From an uncultured Selenomonadaceae bacterium (GTDB lineage Bacteria; Bacillota; Negativicutes; Selenomonadales; Selenomonadaceae), in contig CAJORE010000030.1 of NCBI GenBank assembly GCA_905236595.1, positions 1-10,995 of the forward strand: 10,995 nt of DNA, written 5' to 3'. This document shows, piece after piece, positions 1 through 6,079 of this stretch. The translations under genes and the position numbers were made by a program. Every line of letters begins with the position of its first letter. The first letter of the stretch is position 1. The notes below the pieces were generated by a model that searched no databases, was not told the origin of the DNA, and saw nothing but the letters and a program-made list of their open reading frames with translations.

Positions 1-956
1 AAAAAATTTTGTGTGCAAATATCGGCCAATAGTTCGGCGGGGAAAAATTCCACTAATACGCCAAATTTTTGTGCCGCCGAGAGCAGTCCCGCCTCATCCT
101 TTTTCAGAGTTACGCTTGCCATTTTGGCGATGCTTGCCCCAGGGCGTCCGATACATTTTTTTGCAAAATCCACCGCCGCCGTTATCGTCGGTTCGCCGGT
201 ACCGCGGCGGCAACCGATGCCGACTACCAAGCGGCGGGGAATAAGCTGTAAAATGTTGTCGGCGGGGGGCAAAGGCTTATTGGTTACTACTACAGCAAGA
301 GCGTCGGCAAGGTTGTTATCGGTTATGGCGACACATTTTGCCGCAATGTTGCGCTTGGCGAGCACATTTAAGAAAAAATCCCGCTCGGCAAGTGTTTCGT
401 CAATTAACCAGCAAGGTGTGATTTTGTCTAAAACGGCACGATTGAATTTTTTTATGTTTTCTTTGGGGTAAGGACGTAAAAAAAATTCTCCCGCGATCGT
501 GTCGGGAGCAAGGCGATGGCGGACATCGGTCGCTGTGGTTATCACGGGAACGGCGGCAATTTTTTTCGCCAAAAATTTGGTGATACGGTTGGCGCCGCCC
601 ACATGACCGGACAGCAAACTAACCACGAAGTTGCCGCCCTCATCAACCGCCAAGACAGCGGGATCGGCAAGTTTACTGTTTAGCAAAGGCGCAATAAAAC
701 GAACGGCGATTCCCGTTGCGCCGACAAAAATCAATGTATCATAAGCGGCGAAGATTTTGGCTGTCGTATCTTGCCAATCTTTAACCGCAATTATGCGCGT
801 CGCGGCAGACGCCGACAAATAATTTGATACGGCGTGTTTTTCATCGGGCAACGGTTTTTGGCGAACAAAAATATCGGCGGGGCAAGGCATGGCATTGCCT
901 ATTTTGGCCGCTAAATTCACACCCTCCGTCGTAAACGCCAGTAATGCGCATCTCAC
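1..956 (-). CDS. cbiG: Cobalt-precorrin-5A hydrolase CbiG (3' end cut by window edge)
   Basis: CbiG opens the delta-lactone of cobalt-precorrin-5A and releases the C20-derived two-carbon fragment as acetaldehyde, a step specific to the anaerobic (early cobalt) B12 pathway, in the cytoplasm. Translating the minus strand from a GTG at 956 gives 318 uninterrupted codons that run off the left edge. The N-terminal strand reads ALLAFTTEGVNLAAKIG, the central part has FVGATGIAVRF (about residues 77-87) followed by VDEGGNFVVSLLSGHVGGAN, and the C-terminal domain has the family signature GIGCRRGTGEPTI (residues 246-258). Members are usually about 350 residues, so a few dozen residues are missing. The GTG overlaps the cobM stop in a GTGA tetranucleotide, which suggests translational coupling; no good ribosome binding site is seen. 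An ATG a few bases in is out of frame. An ATG-only gene caller would miss this gene. Confidence 0.93.
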   Translation of the reverse strand, partial: MRCALLAFTTEGVNLAAKIGNAMPCPADIFVRQKPLPDEKHAVSNYLSASAATRIIAVKDWQDTTAKIFAAYDTLIFVGATGIAVRFIAPLLNSKLADPAVLAVDEGGNFVVSLLSGHVGGANRITKFLAKKIAAVPVITTATDVRHRLAPDTIAGEFFLRPYPKENIKKFNRAVLDKITPCWLIDETLAERDFFLNVLAKRNIAAKCVAITDNNLADALAVVVTNKPLPPADNILQLIPRRLVVGIGCRRGTGEPTITAAVDFAKKCIGRPGASIAKMASVTLKKDEAGLLSAAQKFGVLVEFFPAELLADICTQNF

Positions 957-1714
957 GGCGTACTGCGGGCGGTGCGAAAGCCGTGGGAAAAATCATCGGC
1001 ATAAAGGCGGGACAATTCGTAATCACTCGCAAGACAATTTCCCACAACAATCATGGCCGTCTTGTCAATGGCGGCGTTTTTTACTTTATCGGCAATATCG
1101 TCAATATTGCCGCGTAAAATTTGTTCGTCCGGCCATGTGGCTTTTTTTACCACGGCGACGGGGGTCGTGCCGTCATACCCACCGTTTTTTAATTCCGCCA
1201 TTACTTCGGTAATTTGTCCGACGGACAGAAAAATGCACATCGTTGCGCCATGTGTGGCAAGAGAGGTCAGATTTTCCTGCTCGGGTACGGCTGTTCGTCC
1301 TTCCCGTCGAGTTATAATGACGGTTTGTGTTACGCCGGGCAAAGTGTATTCGGCTTTTAACGAGGCAGCCGCTCCCAAAAAAGAGCTGACGCCGGGGGTG
1401 ACGTCAAAGGCAATACCCTTGGCGGCAAAGGCGTCCATTTGCTCCTTTATTGCTCCGTACAATGCAGGGTCGCCCGTATGTAAGCGCACGACGTTTTTTT
1501 TCTCGCGTTCGGCATTTTCCGTCACGGCGAGAACTTCATCAAGGGTCATGCCGGCCGAATTGTAAATTTTGGCGTCGTCGCGACAAAAATCCAAAAGGGC
1601 GGGATTGACCAACGAACCGGCATAAATAACGACGTCAGCTTCGGCCAAAAGACGTTTGCCCTTCACCGTTATCAGTTCCGGGTCGCCGGGACCTGCTCCT
1701 ACTATGTGAACCAT
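953..1714 (-). CDS. cobM: Cobalt-precorrin-4 C11-methyltransferase (CobM/CbiF)
   Basis: SAM-dependent methylation of C11 of cobalt-precorrin-4 to give cobalt-precorrin-5A, the substrate of the next gene product CbiG. The 253-residue protein has the tetrapyrrole methylase fold signatures: GAGPGDPELIT at residues 6-16, LHTGDPALYG at 78-87 (SAM/substrate loop) and TPGVSS at 106-111. Length matches the family. The frame stays open to a GTG at 1729 inside cbiT, but the ATG at 1714 is chosen because AGAAGG lies 6 bases upstream and the family starts with MVxxVGAGPGDPEL. It starts 1 base after the cbiT stop and its own stop overlaps the cbiG start. The last few residues (TARSTP) after the usual SHG(Y/F)R ending look like an extension imposed by the overlap. 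Confidence 0.95.
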   Translation of the reverse strand: MVHIVGAGPGDPELITVKGKRLLAEADVVIYAGSLVNPALLDFCRDDAKIYNSAGMTLDEVLAVTENAEREKKNVVRLHTGDPALYGAIKEQMDAFAAKGIAFDVTPGVSSFLGAAASLKAEYTLPGVTQTVIITRREGRTAVPEQENLTSLATHGATMCIFLSVGQITEVMAELKNGGYDGTTPVAVVKKATWPDEQILRGNIDDIADKVKNAAIDKTAMIVVGNCLASDYELSRLYADDFSHGFRTARSTP

Positions 1715-1715
1715 G

Positions 1716-2300
1716 CTATACCTTCTCACCCGTTATTATTGTTATGGGATTTTGCGCCGCAGGCAAATCGAGACTTCCCACGCGACGCAAACGACTAACC
1801 TGCACGACAACCGCTTCATAGCGAAAATTGTCGCGTCTTTTCATATCCGCCAAACACGCGGCGACGGTTTGCGGTGTTATCGCCGTCACGACAATGCGTC
1901 CGCCGACCTTCAGACGATTGGCGAGCGCTTCGATGATAAGGCTGAGGTTACCGCCGCTGCCACCGACAAACGCCGCTGTAAGATCCGGCAAATCGGCAAT
2001 TCCGTAAGGCGCCGTTGCGGGTATTATCGTCAAATTTTTTACGCCGAATTTGGCGGCGTTGGCATTTATAAGCGGGAGCGCCGTCGGATTTTTTTCGATG
2101 GCAAAAACATGACCGTTCTTGGCCAAAAGCGCGGCTTCGATGGACAGCGAACCCGTCCCCGCTCCTATGTCGCAAATCACCGCATTTTCGTCTATGCGTG
2201 CCGCTGTCAACGTCAAAATGCGAATTTCTTTTTTTGTCATGGGAACGGCTTTGTCGCGAAGAAATTCTTGGTCATCCATTCCCGGTACGAACGGCGTCAA
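1716..2300 (-). CDS. cbiT: Cobalt-precorrin-6B C15-methyltransferase (decarboxylating) CbiT
   Basis: CbiT methylates C15 and decarboxylates the C12 acetate side chain of the corrin precursor, using SAM. The 194-residue frame shows VPMTKKEIR at 19-27 (typical N-terminal family motif), the class I methyltransferase glycine loop CDIGAGTGSLSIEAA at 43-57, the acidic residue after strand 2 (FAIEKN, 66-71) and FVGGSGG at 111-117, which is characteristic of CbiT/CobL. The start used is TTG at 2300, overlapping the fprA stop as TTGA; an ATG at 2279 (before DDQEFLRD) is an alternative, but neither has a strong ribosome binding site. It is a stand-alone CbiT, not fused to a CbiE domain, and no cbiE is beside it: the place just upstream is taken by the flavodiiron gene. 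Function is secure; the exact start is not. Confidence 0.94.
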   Translation of the reverse strand: MTPFVPGMDDQEFLRDKAVPMTKKEIRILTLTAARIDENAVICDIGAGTGSLSIEAALLAKNGHVFAIEKNPTALPLINANAAKFGVKNLTIIPATAPYGIADLPDLTAAFVGGSGGNLSLIIEALANRLKVGGRIVVTAITPQTVAACLADMKRRDNFRYEAVVVQVSRLRRVGSLDLPAAQNPITIITGEKV

Positions 2301-3478
2301 GGCGTCCCACTCATTTGGGCAACGGCGCGTATTTTTTGGCGTATTTCGTCAAGCTGTGCGGGTGTCGGTACACCGGCCACGCGTATTTTTTCCGCGCAAA
2401 TTTCGATGCCCATTGCTTTAAGCTCGTTTTCGACAAGGCCGATGCTCTGTCCGCCCCATCCGTAAGAACCGAAGGCAAAGCCCAAGTGATGAAGCGGGCT
2501 TAACCCTTTTATGTAACACAAAAATTTCGCGACGTTGGGCAACATTTGGTTATTGAGCGTCGAGGAGCCGACCGCCAAATACTTTGCCGTGAACATGGCG
2601 GCGACGACGTCGGCCATGGGATTTTTCTTGAGATCGAAAAATTCGGCGGGGATTCCCTGTTCGGCAAATGCGTCGGCTATTTCGGCGGCGATTTTTTCCG
2701 TTGAGTGCCACATACTGTCAAATACGACGACGGCGCGATCTTCAACTTCGCCGACGCTCCAACGTTCGTATGCCGCCAAAATGCTCAGGATATGTGAGCG
2801 CCAAAGAACGCCGTGGCCGGTGGCAATGGTTTTTATGTCGAGTTTGGATAAGGCGGCAAGCGCGTTATGGGCTTGCTTGCCGTAGGGCATTAAGATATTG
2901 GCATAATACTTTTTCGCCTCATACATGACGGTCGGCAAATCGTTTTCGTCGTCGAATCGTCCCGTTGAAGCAAAGTGCTGGCCGAAGGCATCGCTTGAGA
3001 AAAGGATTTTTTCCTCCGGGCAATAGGTTACCATGCTGTCCGGCCAATGAAGCATCGGCACCGTGATGAATTGAAGGTTACGTTTGCCGATGTTGAGCGT
3101 GTCGCCGCTTTTTACCGCTTGATATTTCAATTCCCCGAAACGCGCAGTTAAATTTTTTTGACCGTGCGGAGCGCTGGTTATAATAGTTGCATTCGGGCAA
3201 AGCTTGGCCAATTTGCCGATGGAGCCGGCATGATCGGGTTCGGCGTGATTGGAGACGATGTAGTCGATAGCGGCGATGTCGATGACCGAAGCTATGCGGC
3301 TGATAAGTTCGTCGGCACGGTCTTCTTTTACCGTGTCGATGAGAGTGATTTTGTCATCTATGATGAGATAGGCGTTATAAGTAGAGCCGCGACCGGTTTC
3401 GTAGCCGTGAAATTCGCGCAACGACCAATCAATGGCGCCGACGAAGTAGATGTCGTCGGCAATTTTTACCGCTTGCAT
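2297..3478 (-). CDS. fprA: FprA-type (class A) flavodiiron protein
   Basis: Soluble flavodiiron protein of 393 residues, expected to reduce O2 to water and/or NO to N2O in anaerobes, with electrons from rubredoxin or another small carrier. The N-terminal metallo-beta-lactamase-like domain (about 1-245) carries a full diiron ligand set: H78, E80, D82 and H83 in NHAEPDHAG, H144 in LHWPDS, D163 in SSDAFG and H222 in ATGHG. The C-terminal flavodoxin-like domain (about 248-393) begins VVVFDSMWHSTEKIA, the FMN phosphate loop, and has FGSYGWGG at 336-343. There is no rubredoxin or flavin-reductase extension, so it is class A. Start ATG at 3478 has AGGAG 7 bases upstream. It is the first gene of the minus operon and overlaps cbiT by 4 bases, which ties its translation to corrin synthesis. 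Whether it protects oxygen-sensitive cobalt intermediates or supplies electrons is inference. Confidence 0.95.
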   Translation of the reverse strand: MQAVKIADDIYFVGAIDWSLREFHGYETGRGSTYNAYLIIDDKITLIDTVKEDRADELISRIASVIDIAAIDYIVSNHAEPDHAGSIGKLAKLCPNATIITSAPHGQKNLTARFGELKYQAVKSGDTLNIGKRNLQFITVPMLHWPDSMVTYCPEEKILFSSDAFGQHFASTGRFDDENDLPTVMYEAKKYYANILMPYGKQAHNALAALSKLDIKTIATGHGVLWRSHILSILAAYERWSVGEVEDRAVVVFDSMWHSTEKIAAEIADAFAEQGIPAEFFDLKKNPMADVVAAMFTAKYLAVGSSTLNNQMLPNVAKFLCYIKGLSPLHHLGFAFGSYGWGGQSIGLVENELKAMGIEICAEKIRVAGVPTPAQLDEIRQKIRAVAQMSGTP

Positions 3479-3526
3479 ATTATGTCTCCTTTTTCGTATG
3501 ATGTCGGTGGGCGGCGGTTAAGGAAT

Positions 3527-3563
3527 CTTGCGGAAAGTTTCCTTGAAACGCCCGTACCGCAAG
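3527..3563. repeat. Inverted repeat over the minus-strand start site (possible operator)
   Basis: CTTGCGG (3527-3533) and CCGCAAG (3557-3563) are perfect 7-base inverted copies separated by 23 bases. The second arm directly abuts the TATAAT box, so it covers the predicted transcription start near 3558. A transcript starting there would lack part of the arm, so this is better read as a DNA element than an RNA hairpin. No regulator is recognised. Confidence 0.4.
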
Positions 3564-3564
3564 T

Positions 3565-3596
3565 ATTATAATCCCACAGGTTGCGTTTTTAGTCAA
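3565..3596 (-). promoter_or_regulatory. Candidate promoter of fprA-cbiT-cobM-cbiG operon
   Basis: On the minus strand TTGACT (3596-3591) precedes a perfect TATAAT (3570-3565). The spacer is 20 bases, longer than the 16-18 preferred by the housekeeping sigma factor; reading the -10 as TTATAA or ATTATA shortens it by 1-2. A start site near 3558 would leave a leader of about 80 bases before the fprA ATG. The long spacer may mean a regulator is needed. Assignment is by pattern only. Confidence 0.5.
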
Positions 3597-3620
3597 GTAT
3601 GGGGGGACTTGCCAAAAACG
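3584..3620. repeat. Inverted repeat holding both divergent -35 boxes
   Basis: The left arm CGTTTTTAGTCAAG (3584-3597) and the right arm CTTGCCAAAAACG (3608-3620) pair over 12 positions with one mismatch and one bulged base, around a 10-base G-rich centre. Each arm contains one divergent -35 element, so a dimeric regulator bound here could act on both promoters. The similarity of the two promoters could also create this symmetry without a regulator. Confidence 0.5.
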
Positions 3621-3638
3621 TTGATTTTAGAGTAAAAT
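3609..3638 (+). promoter_or_regulatory. Candidate promoter of the secreted protein-HlyD-permease unit
   Basis: TTGCCA (3609-3614) is followed after an 18-base spacer by TAAAAT (3633-3638). A start near 3645 would give a leader of about 136 bases that contains the 3680-3729 stem-loop. It points away from the minus-strand promoter, whose -35 is only 12 bases to the left. Confidence 0.45.
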
Positions 3639-3679
3639 AAGTTGCGAATACCATGAATAAAGCCTTCCTGAAACTCGTT

Positions 3680-3729
3680 TTTGTGTGCCGTCGGTCGTAC
3701 CGAATGTGTGGCAGACGGTGGCACACAAA
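3680..3729 (+). promoter_or_regulatory. Stem-loop in the leader of the export operon
   Basis: TTTGTGTGCC (3680-3689) pairs perfectly with GGCACACAAA (3720-3729). Inside, GTC/GAC can extend the stem, and TCGGTCGTACCGA (3691-3703) forms its own 5-base-pair hairpin. A competing pairing is possible: TGCC at 3686-3689 with GGCA at 3710-3713. There is no U run after it, so it is not an intrinsic terminator. It lies about 50 bases before the ATG at 3781, whose ribosome binding site is weak (GGA, 10 bases upstream). Confidence 0.5.
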
Positions 3730-3780
3730 CAGTAGCCGGGGATTTTTCGCCAAAAATTTTGACGTATGGAATGAAACGCT

Positions 3781-4941
3781 ATGATTACATTGAAACAAAT
3801 TGCGGCGTCACTTACGGCAGCGACGATAACTTTGTGTCCGTTCATCGGCGGCGAAGCGGCAAGTATTGTCAAAGCGACGCAAAAAAACGACGCTACGGGT
3901 TCTTTCGGCAAAATGGAGCGGTGGCGCTGTTCGACGTACGACGAAGGCGGCACGTTAATCTTTTCGGACAGTCCCGAATATGTAAAAGAAGACGGCATCT
4001 TGTACCAGGATACCGTCGTAGGCAAAGCCCGTGTTCTTTTTTATCATCTCAACGATTCGCCGACGGATAAAAAAGTTGCGGTGCTTTTAACTCGTGAAGG
4101 TTTTTCGCCGGCTAAGGTTACGATTACCCGTGGCGGCAGCGGTAAACCGGGCAACGATTTTTTGCGCGTCGGTCGCACAACGCAAAAGGCCTATTTTAAG
4201 GACGTGCGAAATGAAGAGCTTCTTATTGAAGAAGGTCAATCGCAACTTTTGCAAGAGGATATGGCAAAAAAGATTTTACGCCCCGGAAATCTTGTTTACG
4301 GTGTTTACGATTTTGAAACCAATCGTCCGGTGAAAGTTACGGTGCTGATTCATGATGCGGTGGTCGAAGCCGCAAGATTCGCCAAGACGGCCAAAGTTTT
4401 GCCCAAAGACGAGTATAAATTGCGCGGTACGTTTAAGGGAATGAACCGCGTCATCACCGCCGCAAAAAGTTATTATGCGGGGCGTGACGGTTTGGCGTAT
4501 GTCCCGATCGGTGACAATGCGAACGATGTATTCAAATCGGGAATAGATGCCACCGATGGCGAGAGTGTTGTAAATTTCGGCAATTACGGCATTTTGTACC
4601 GGATAAAATTGCCGCTTGCCGAAAAAAGTTCGTTGCAGATTGGCCTTAGCCCGCAAGGCGGTGTGTACAGCGGCGCGGTAAAGGTATGGGCAAATGAACA
4701 ACCGCTTAAAGGCAAAGTTATTATGACGCCGAAATACGGCGGATATTTCGGAGACAAAACCCTTCCCGACGAAGCGCATAAACTCATGGAACAAAATGCC
4801 GAAGGTGACCGAGCGGTTTTGACGAAGTATCACGAGTTGACCTTGCTTGGAACGTATAGCGGTACCAAAGAAGTGTTTATTGAATATTCGCCGCCCGGGG
4901 CATCAAATTTACCGGCGTGGTTAATTTTGGCACCCGGGTAA
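3781..4941 (+). CDS. Secreted protein of unknown function
   Basis: The 386-residue protein starts with a signal-peptide-like segment (lysine at 5, hydrophobic stretch 7-22, probable cleavage near GGEAA at 23-27), so it is probably exported. The mature part is rich in predicted beta structure and has one cysteine (C50). Notable stretches are LFYHLNDSPTDKKVAVLLTR (86-105), TRGGSGKPGND (116-126), NFGNYGILYRIKLPL (265-279), GLSPQGGVYSGAVKVW (288-303) and the C-terminal EYSPPGASNLPAWLILAPG (368-386). From memory the last three resemble the C-terminal region of secreted stalk-domain / 'copper amine oxidase N-terminal-like' proteins of Firmicutes; that is weak evidence. No catalytic motif is seen. 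An in-frame stop just upstream fixes the start region. The HlyD gene follows closely (stop at 4941, GTG at 4949, ATG at 4967), so it is the first gene of the export unit and could be its cargo or accessory factor. Confidence 0.85.
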   Translation: MITLKQIAASLTAATITLCPFIGGEAASIVKATQKNDATGSFGKMERWRCSTYDEGGTLIFSDSPEYVKEDGILYQDTVVGKARVLFYHLNDSPTDKKVAVLLTREGFSPAKVTITRGGSGKPGNDFLRVGRTTQKAYFKDVRNEELLIEEGQSQLLQEDMAKKILRPGNLVYGVYDFETNRPVKVTVLIHDAVVEAARFAKTAKVLPKDEYKLRGTFKGMNRVITAAKSYYAGRDGLAYVPIGDNANDVFKSGIDATDGESVVNFGNYGILYRIKLPLAEKSSLQIGLSPQGGVYSGAVKVWANEQPLKGKVIMTPKYGGYFGDKTLPDEAHKLMEQNAEGDRAVLTKYHELTLLGTYSGTKEVFIEYSPPGASNLPAWLILAPG

Positions 4942-4966
4942 TTTTCTTGTGAGAAAGAGAAGAACC

Positions 4967-6079
4967 ATGAACCAAAAGAAAAAAGCATTAACAGTAGGAA
5001 TCGTGTTTATAGCGTTGTTACTTGTAAGCGGGATGGTGCTTATGTACACCGGCAATGATGCCGTGGTGCTAGCGACGACGCGCAAAGAGGGAATTTTAAC
5101 CGCCGAACAAGTGAAGCTTGCCTTTGACTCGGTCGGCGGTCGCATGATAAACGAGGCGGTAAAAGAAGGACAGTTTGTCAAAAAGGGCGACATCGTCATG
5201 GAGATTGATCCGACGGATACCGATCTTGCCATACAACGAATGAAAGCGCAAATTGCTCAAGCGGAGGCACAAATTGCCGGAACGGGCGGATCGATGAAAG
5301 CGCGCCACTTTGCCGTCGATAATGACGAGCAACAAAGTTTTCGCCAAATTGATCAACAACGGGCGGCGGTAGCGTCGGCCAAAGCTACGCTGGCGAACAG
5401 CCGCCTTGATTATAATCGCAAATTGGCGTTGGTCGAAGCGGGCGCCGTAGCGCAAAGTCAGTTAGACGATTCCAAAACGGCGCTTGACGTTGCGCAGGCG
5501 GCGCTTACGCAACAACAGCAATTATTGGATCGGTTGCTGGCCGGTGCAAGTTACGGCGGCTATACCGATGGCATGAATTTGCCGACGATTGCGCAGGAAC
5601 GACAAGAAGCCGACAATATGCAAAACGATGTGGAGGCGCTCATACAGCAAAAAAATTCGTTGGAAGTTCAGCTCAAAGAATTGGAAGTGGCTAAGGAGCG
5701 GCTTACTTTGCGCGCCCCGGAGGACGGAAAGATAATAAAGATTTTGGCCAAGGCGGGCGAGATGATTTCCCCGTCGGCGCCGGTTGTTATTTTGGAAAGC
5801 AATCGGGCTTATTACGATATTTACGTCAGCGAAGAACAAGCGGTCAATTTGCGTGAAGGTCAAGAAATAGTCGGCAAGACCGTCGCCGGAAAAAAGGAAG
5901 TTAAAGGCACGATAAGACTTCTGACGCAGGCGCCGAGTTTTGCCGATTTGAAGCAGACTCGCGAGAAGGGGCAGGCGGATCTTTCGGCTTTTCAAGTGCG
6001 AATTTATATCGAGCCTCAAGAAGGGGTTCTTTCGGGGATGACGATCGAGGTACGTGACGATGAATTCGCTAAGGGATGA
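4967..6079 (+). CDS. HlyD-family periplasmic adaptor (membrane fusion protein)
   Basis: The 370-residue protein is anchored by one N-terminal helix (about 7-27, after KKK at 4-6), with the rest outside the membrane. The first half of a biotinyl-lipoyl-like domain lies at about 52-81 (SVGGRMINEAVKEGQFVKKG), followed by Gln/Ala-rich coiled coil (about 86-190 and 206-245, broken near 195-205 by a Gly/Tyr-rich turn), the second lipoyl half LRAPEDGKI (248-256) and a beta-barrel ending in SGMTIEVRDD. This is the layout of YhiI/EmrA-type adaptors that link an inner-membrane transporter to the outer layers. The frame opens at GTG 4949, but ATG 4967 is preferred because the purine-rich GAGAAAGAGAAG lies between them. 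It overlaps the permease gene by 20 bases. Confidence 0.92.
   Translation: MNQKKKALTVGIVFIALLLVSGMVLMYTGNDAVVLATTRKEGILTAEQVKLAFDSVGGRMINEAVKEGQFVKKGDIVMEIDPTDTDLAIQRMKAQIAQAEAQIAGTGGSMKARHFAVDNDEQQSFRQIDQQRAAVASAKATLANSRLDYNRKLALVEAGAVAQSQLDDSKTALDVAQAALTQQQQLLDRLLAGASYGGYTDGMNLPTIAQERQEADNMQNDVEALIQQKNSLEVQLKELEVAKERLTLRAPEDGKIIKILAKAGEMISPSAPVVILESNRAYYDIYVSEEQAVNLREGQEIVGKTVAGKKEVKGTIRLLTQAPSFADLKQTREKGQADLSAFQVRIYIEPQEGVLSGMTIEVRDDEFAKG

Larger units (their letters stand above)
3479..3780. promoter_or_regulatory. Divergent intergenic regulatory region
   Basis: This 302-base gap between the minus cobalamin/fprA operon and the plus export operon contains no supported gene. It holds two candidate back-to-back promoters, an inverted repeat (3584-3620) covering both -35 boxes, an inverted repeat (3527-3563) across the minus-strand start site, a G6 run at 3601-3606 and a leader stem-loop (3680-3729). 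Short frames across it continue as out-of-frame shadows into the flanking genes. No cobalamin riboswitch is recognisable in the short minus-strand leader. Confidence 0.7.

Noticed and set aside
1053..1565. Plus-strand frame of 170 codons
   Set aside because: Antisense shadow of cobM in the complementary frame; no recognisable domain.
1713..2465. Long plus-strand frame of 250 codons
   Set aside because: Lies antisense over cbiT and the end of fprA, which have clear family motifs; its translation is low-complexity, Arg-rich and family-less.
3479..3565. Cobalamin riboswitch before the corrin operon
   Set aside because: The predicted leader is only about 80 bases and lacks a recognisable B12 box or the expected multi-stem core.
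3158..3571. Plus-strand frame of 137 codons running into the intergenic region
   Set aside because: Mostly antisense to fprA; the tail crosses the minus promoter, with no ribosome binding site or protein motif.
3759..3787. TTGACG as a second promoter just before the secreted protein gene
   Set aside because: No acceptable -10 at 16-18 bases, and the start would fall inside the coding sequence.
3627..4025. Minus-strand frame of 132 codons over the export leader
   Set aside because: Overlaps the divergent promoter, the leader stem-loop and the start of the secreted protein; no domain or initiation signal.
4276..4833. Minus-strand frames inside the secreted protein gene, and similar ones in hlyD and the permease
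   Set aside because: Shadows of the coding strand; aromatic/Arg-rich composition and no family features.
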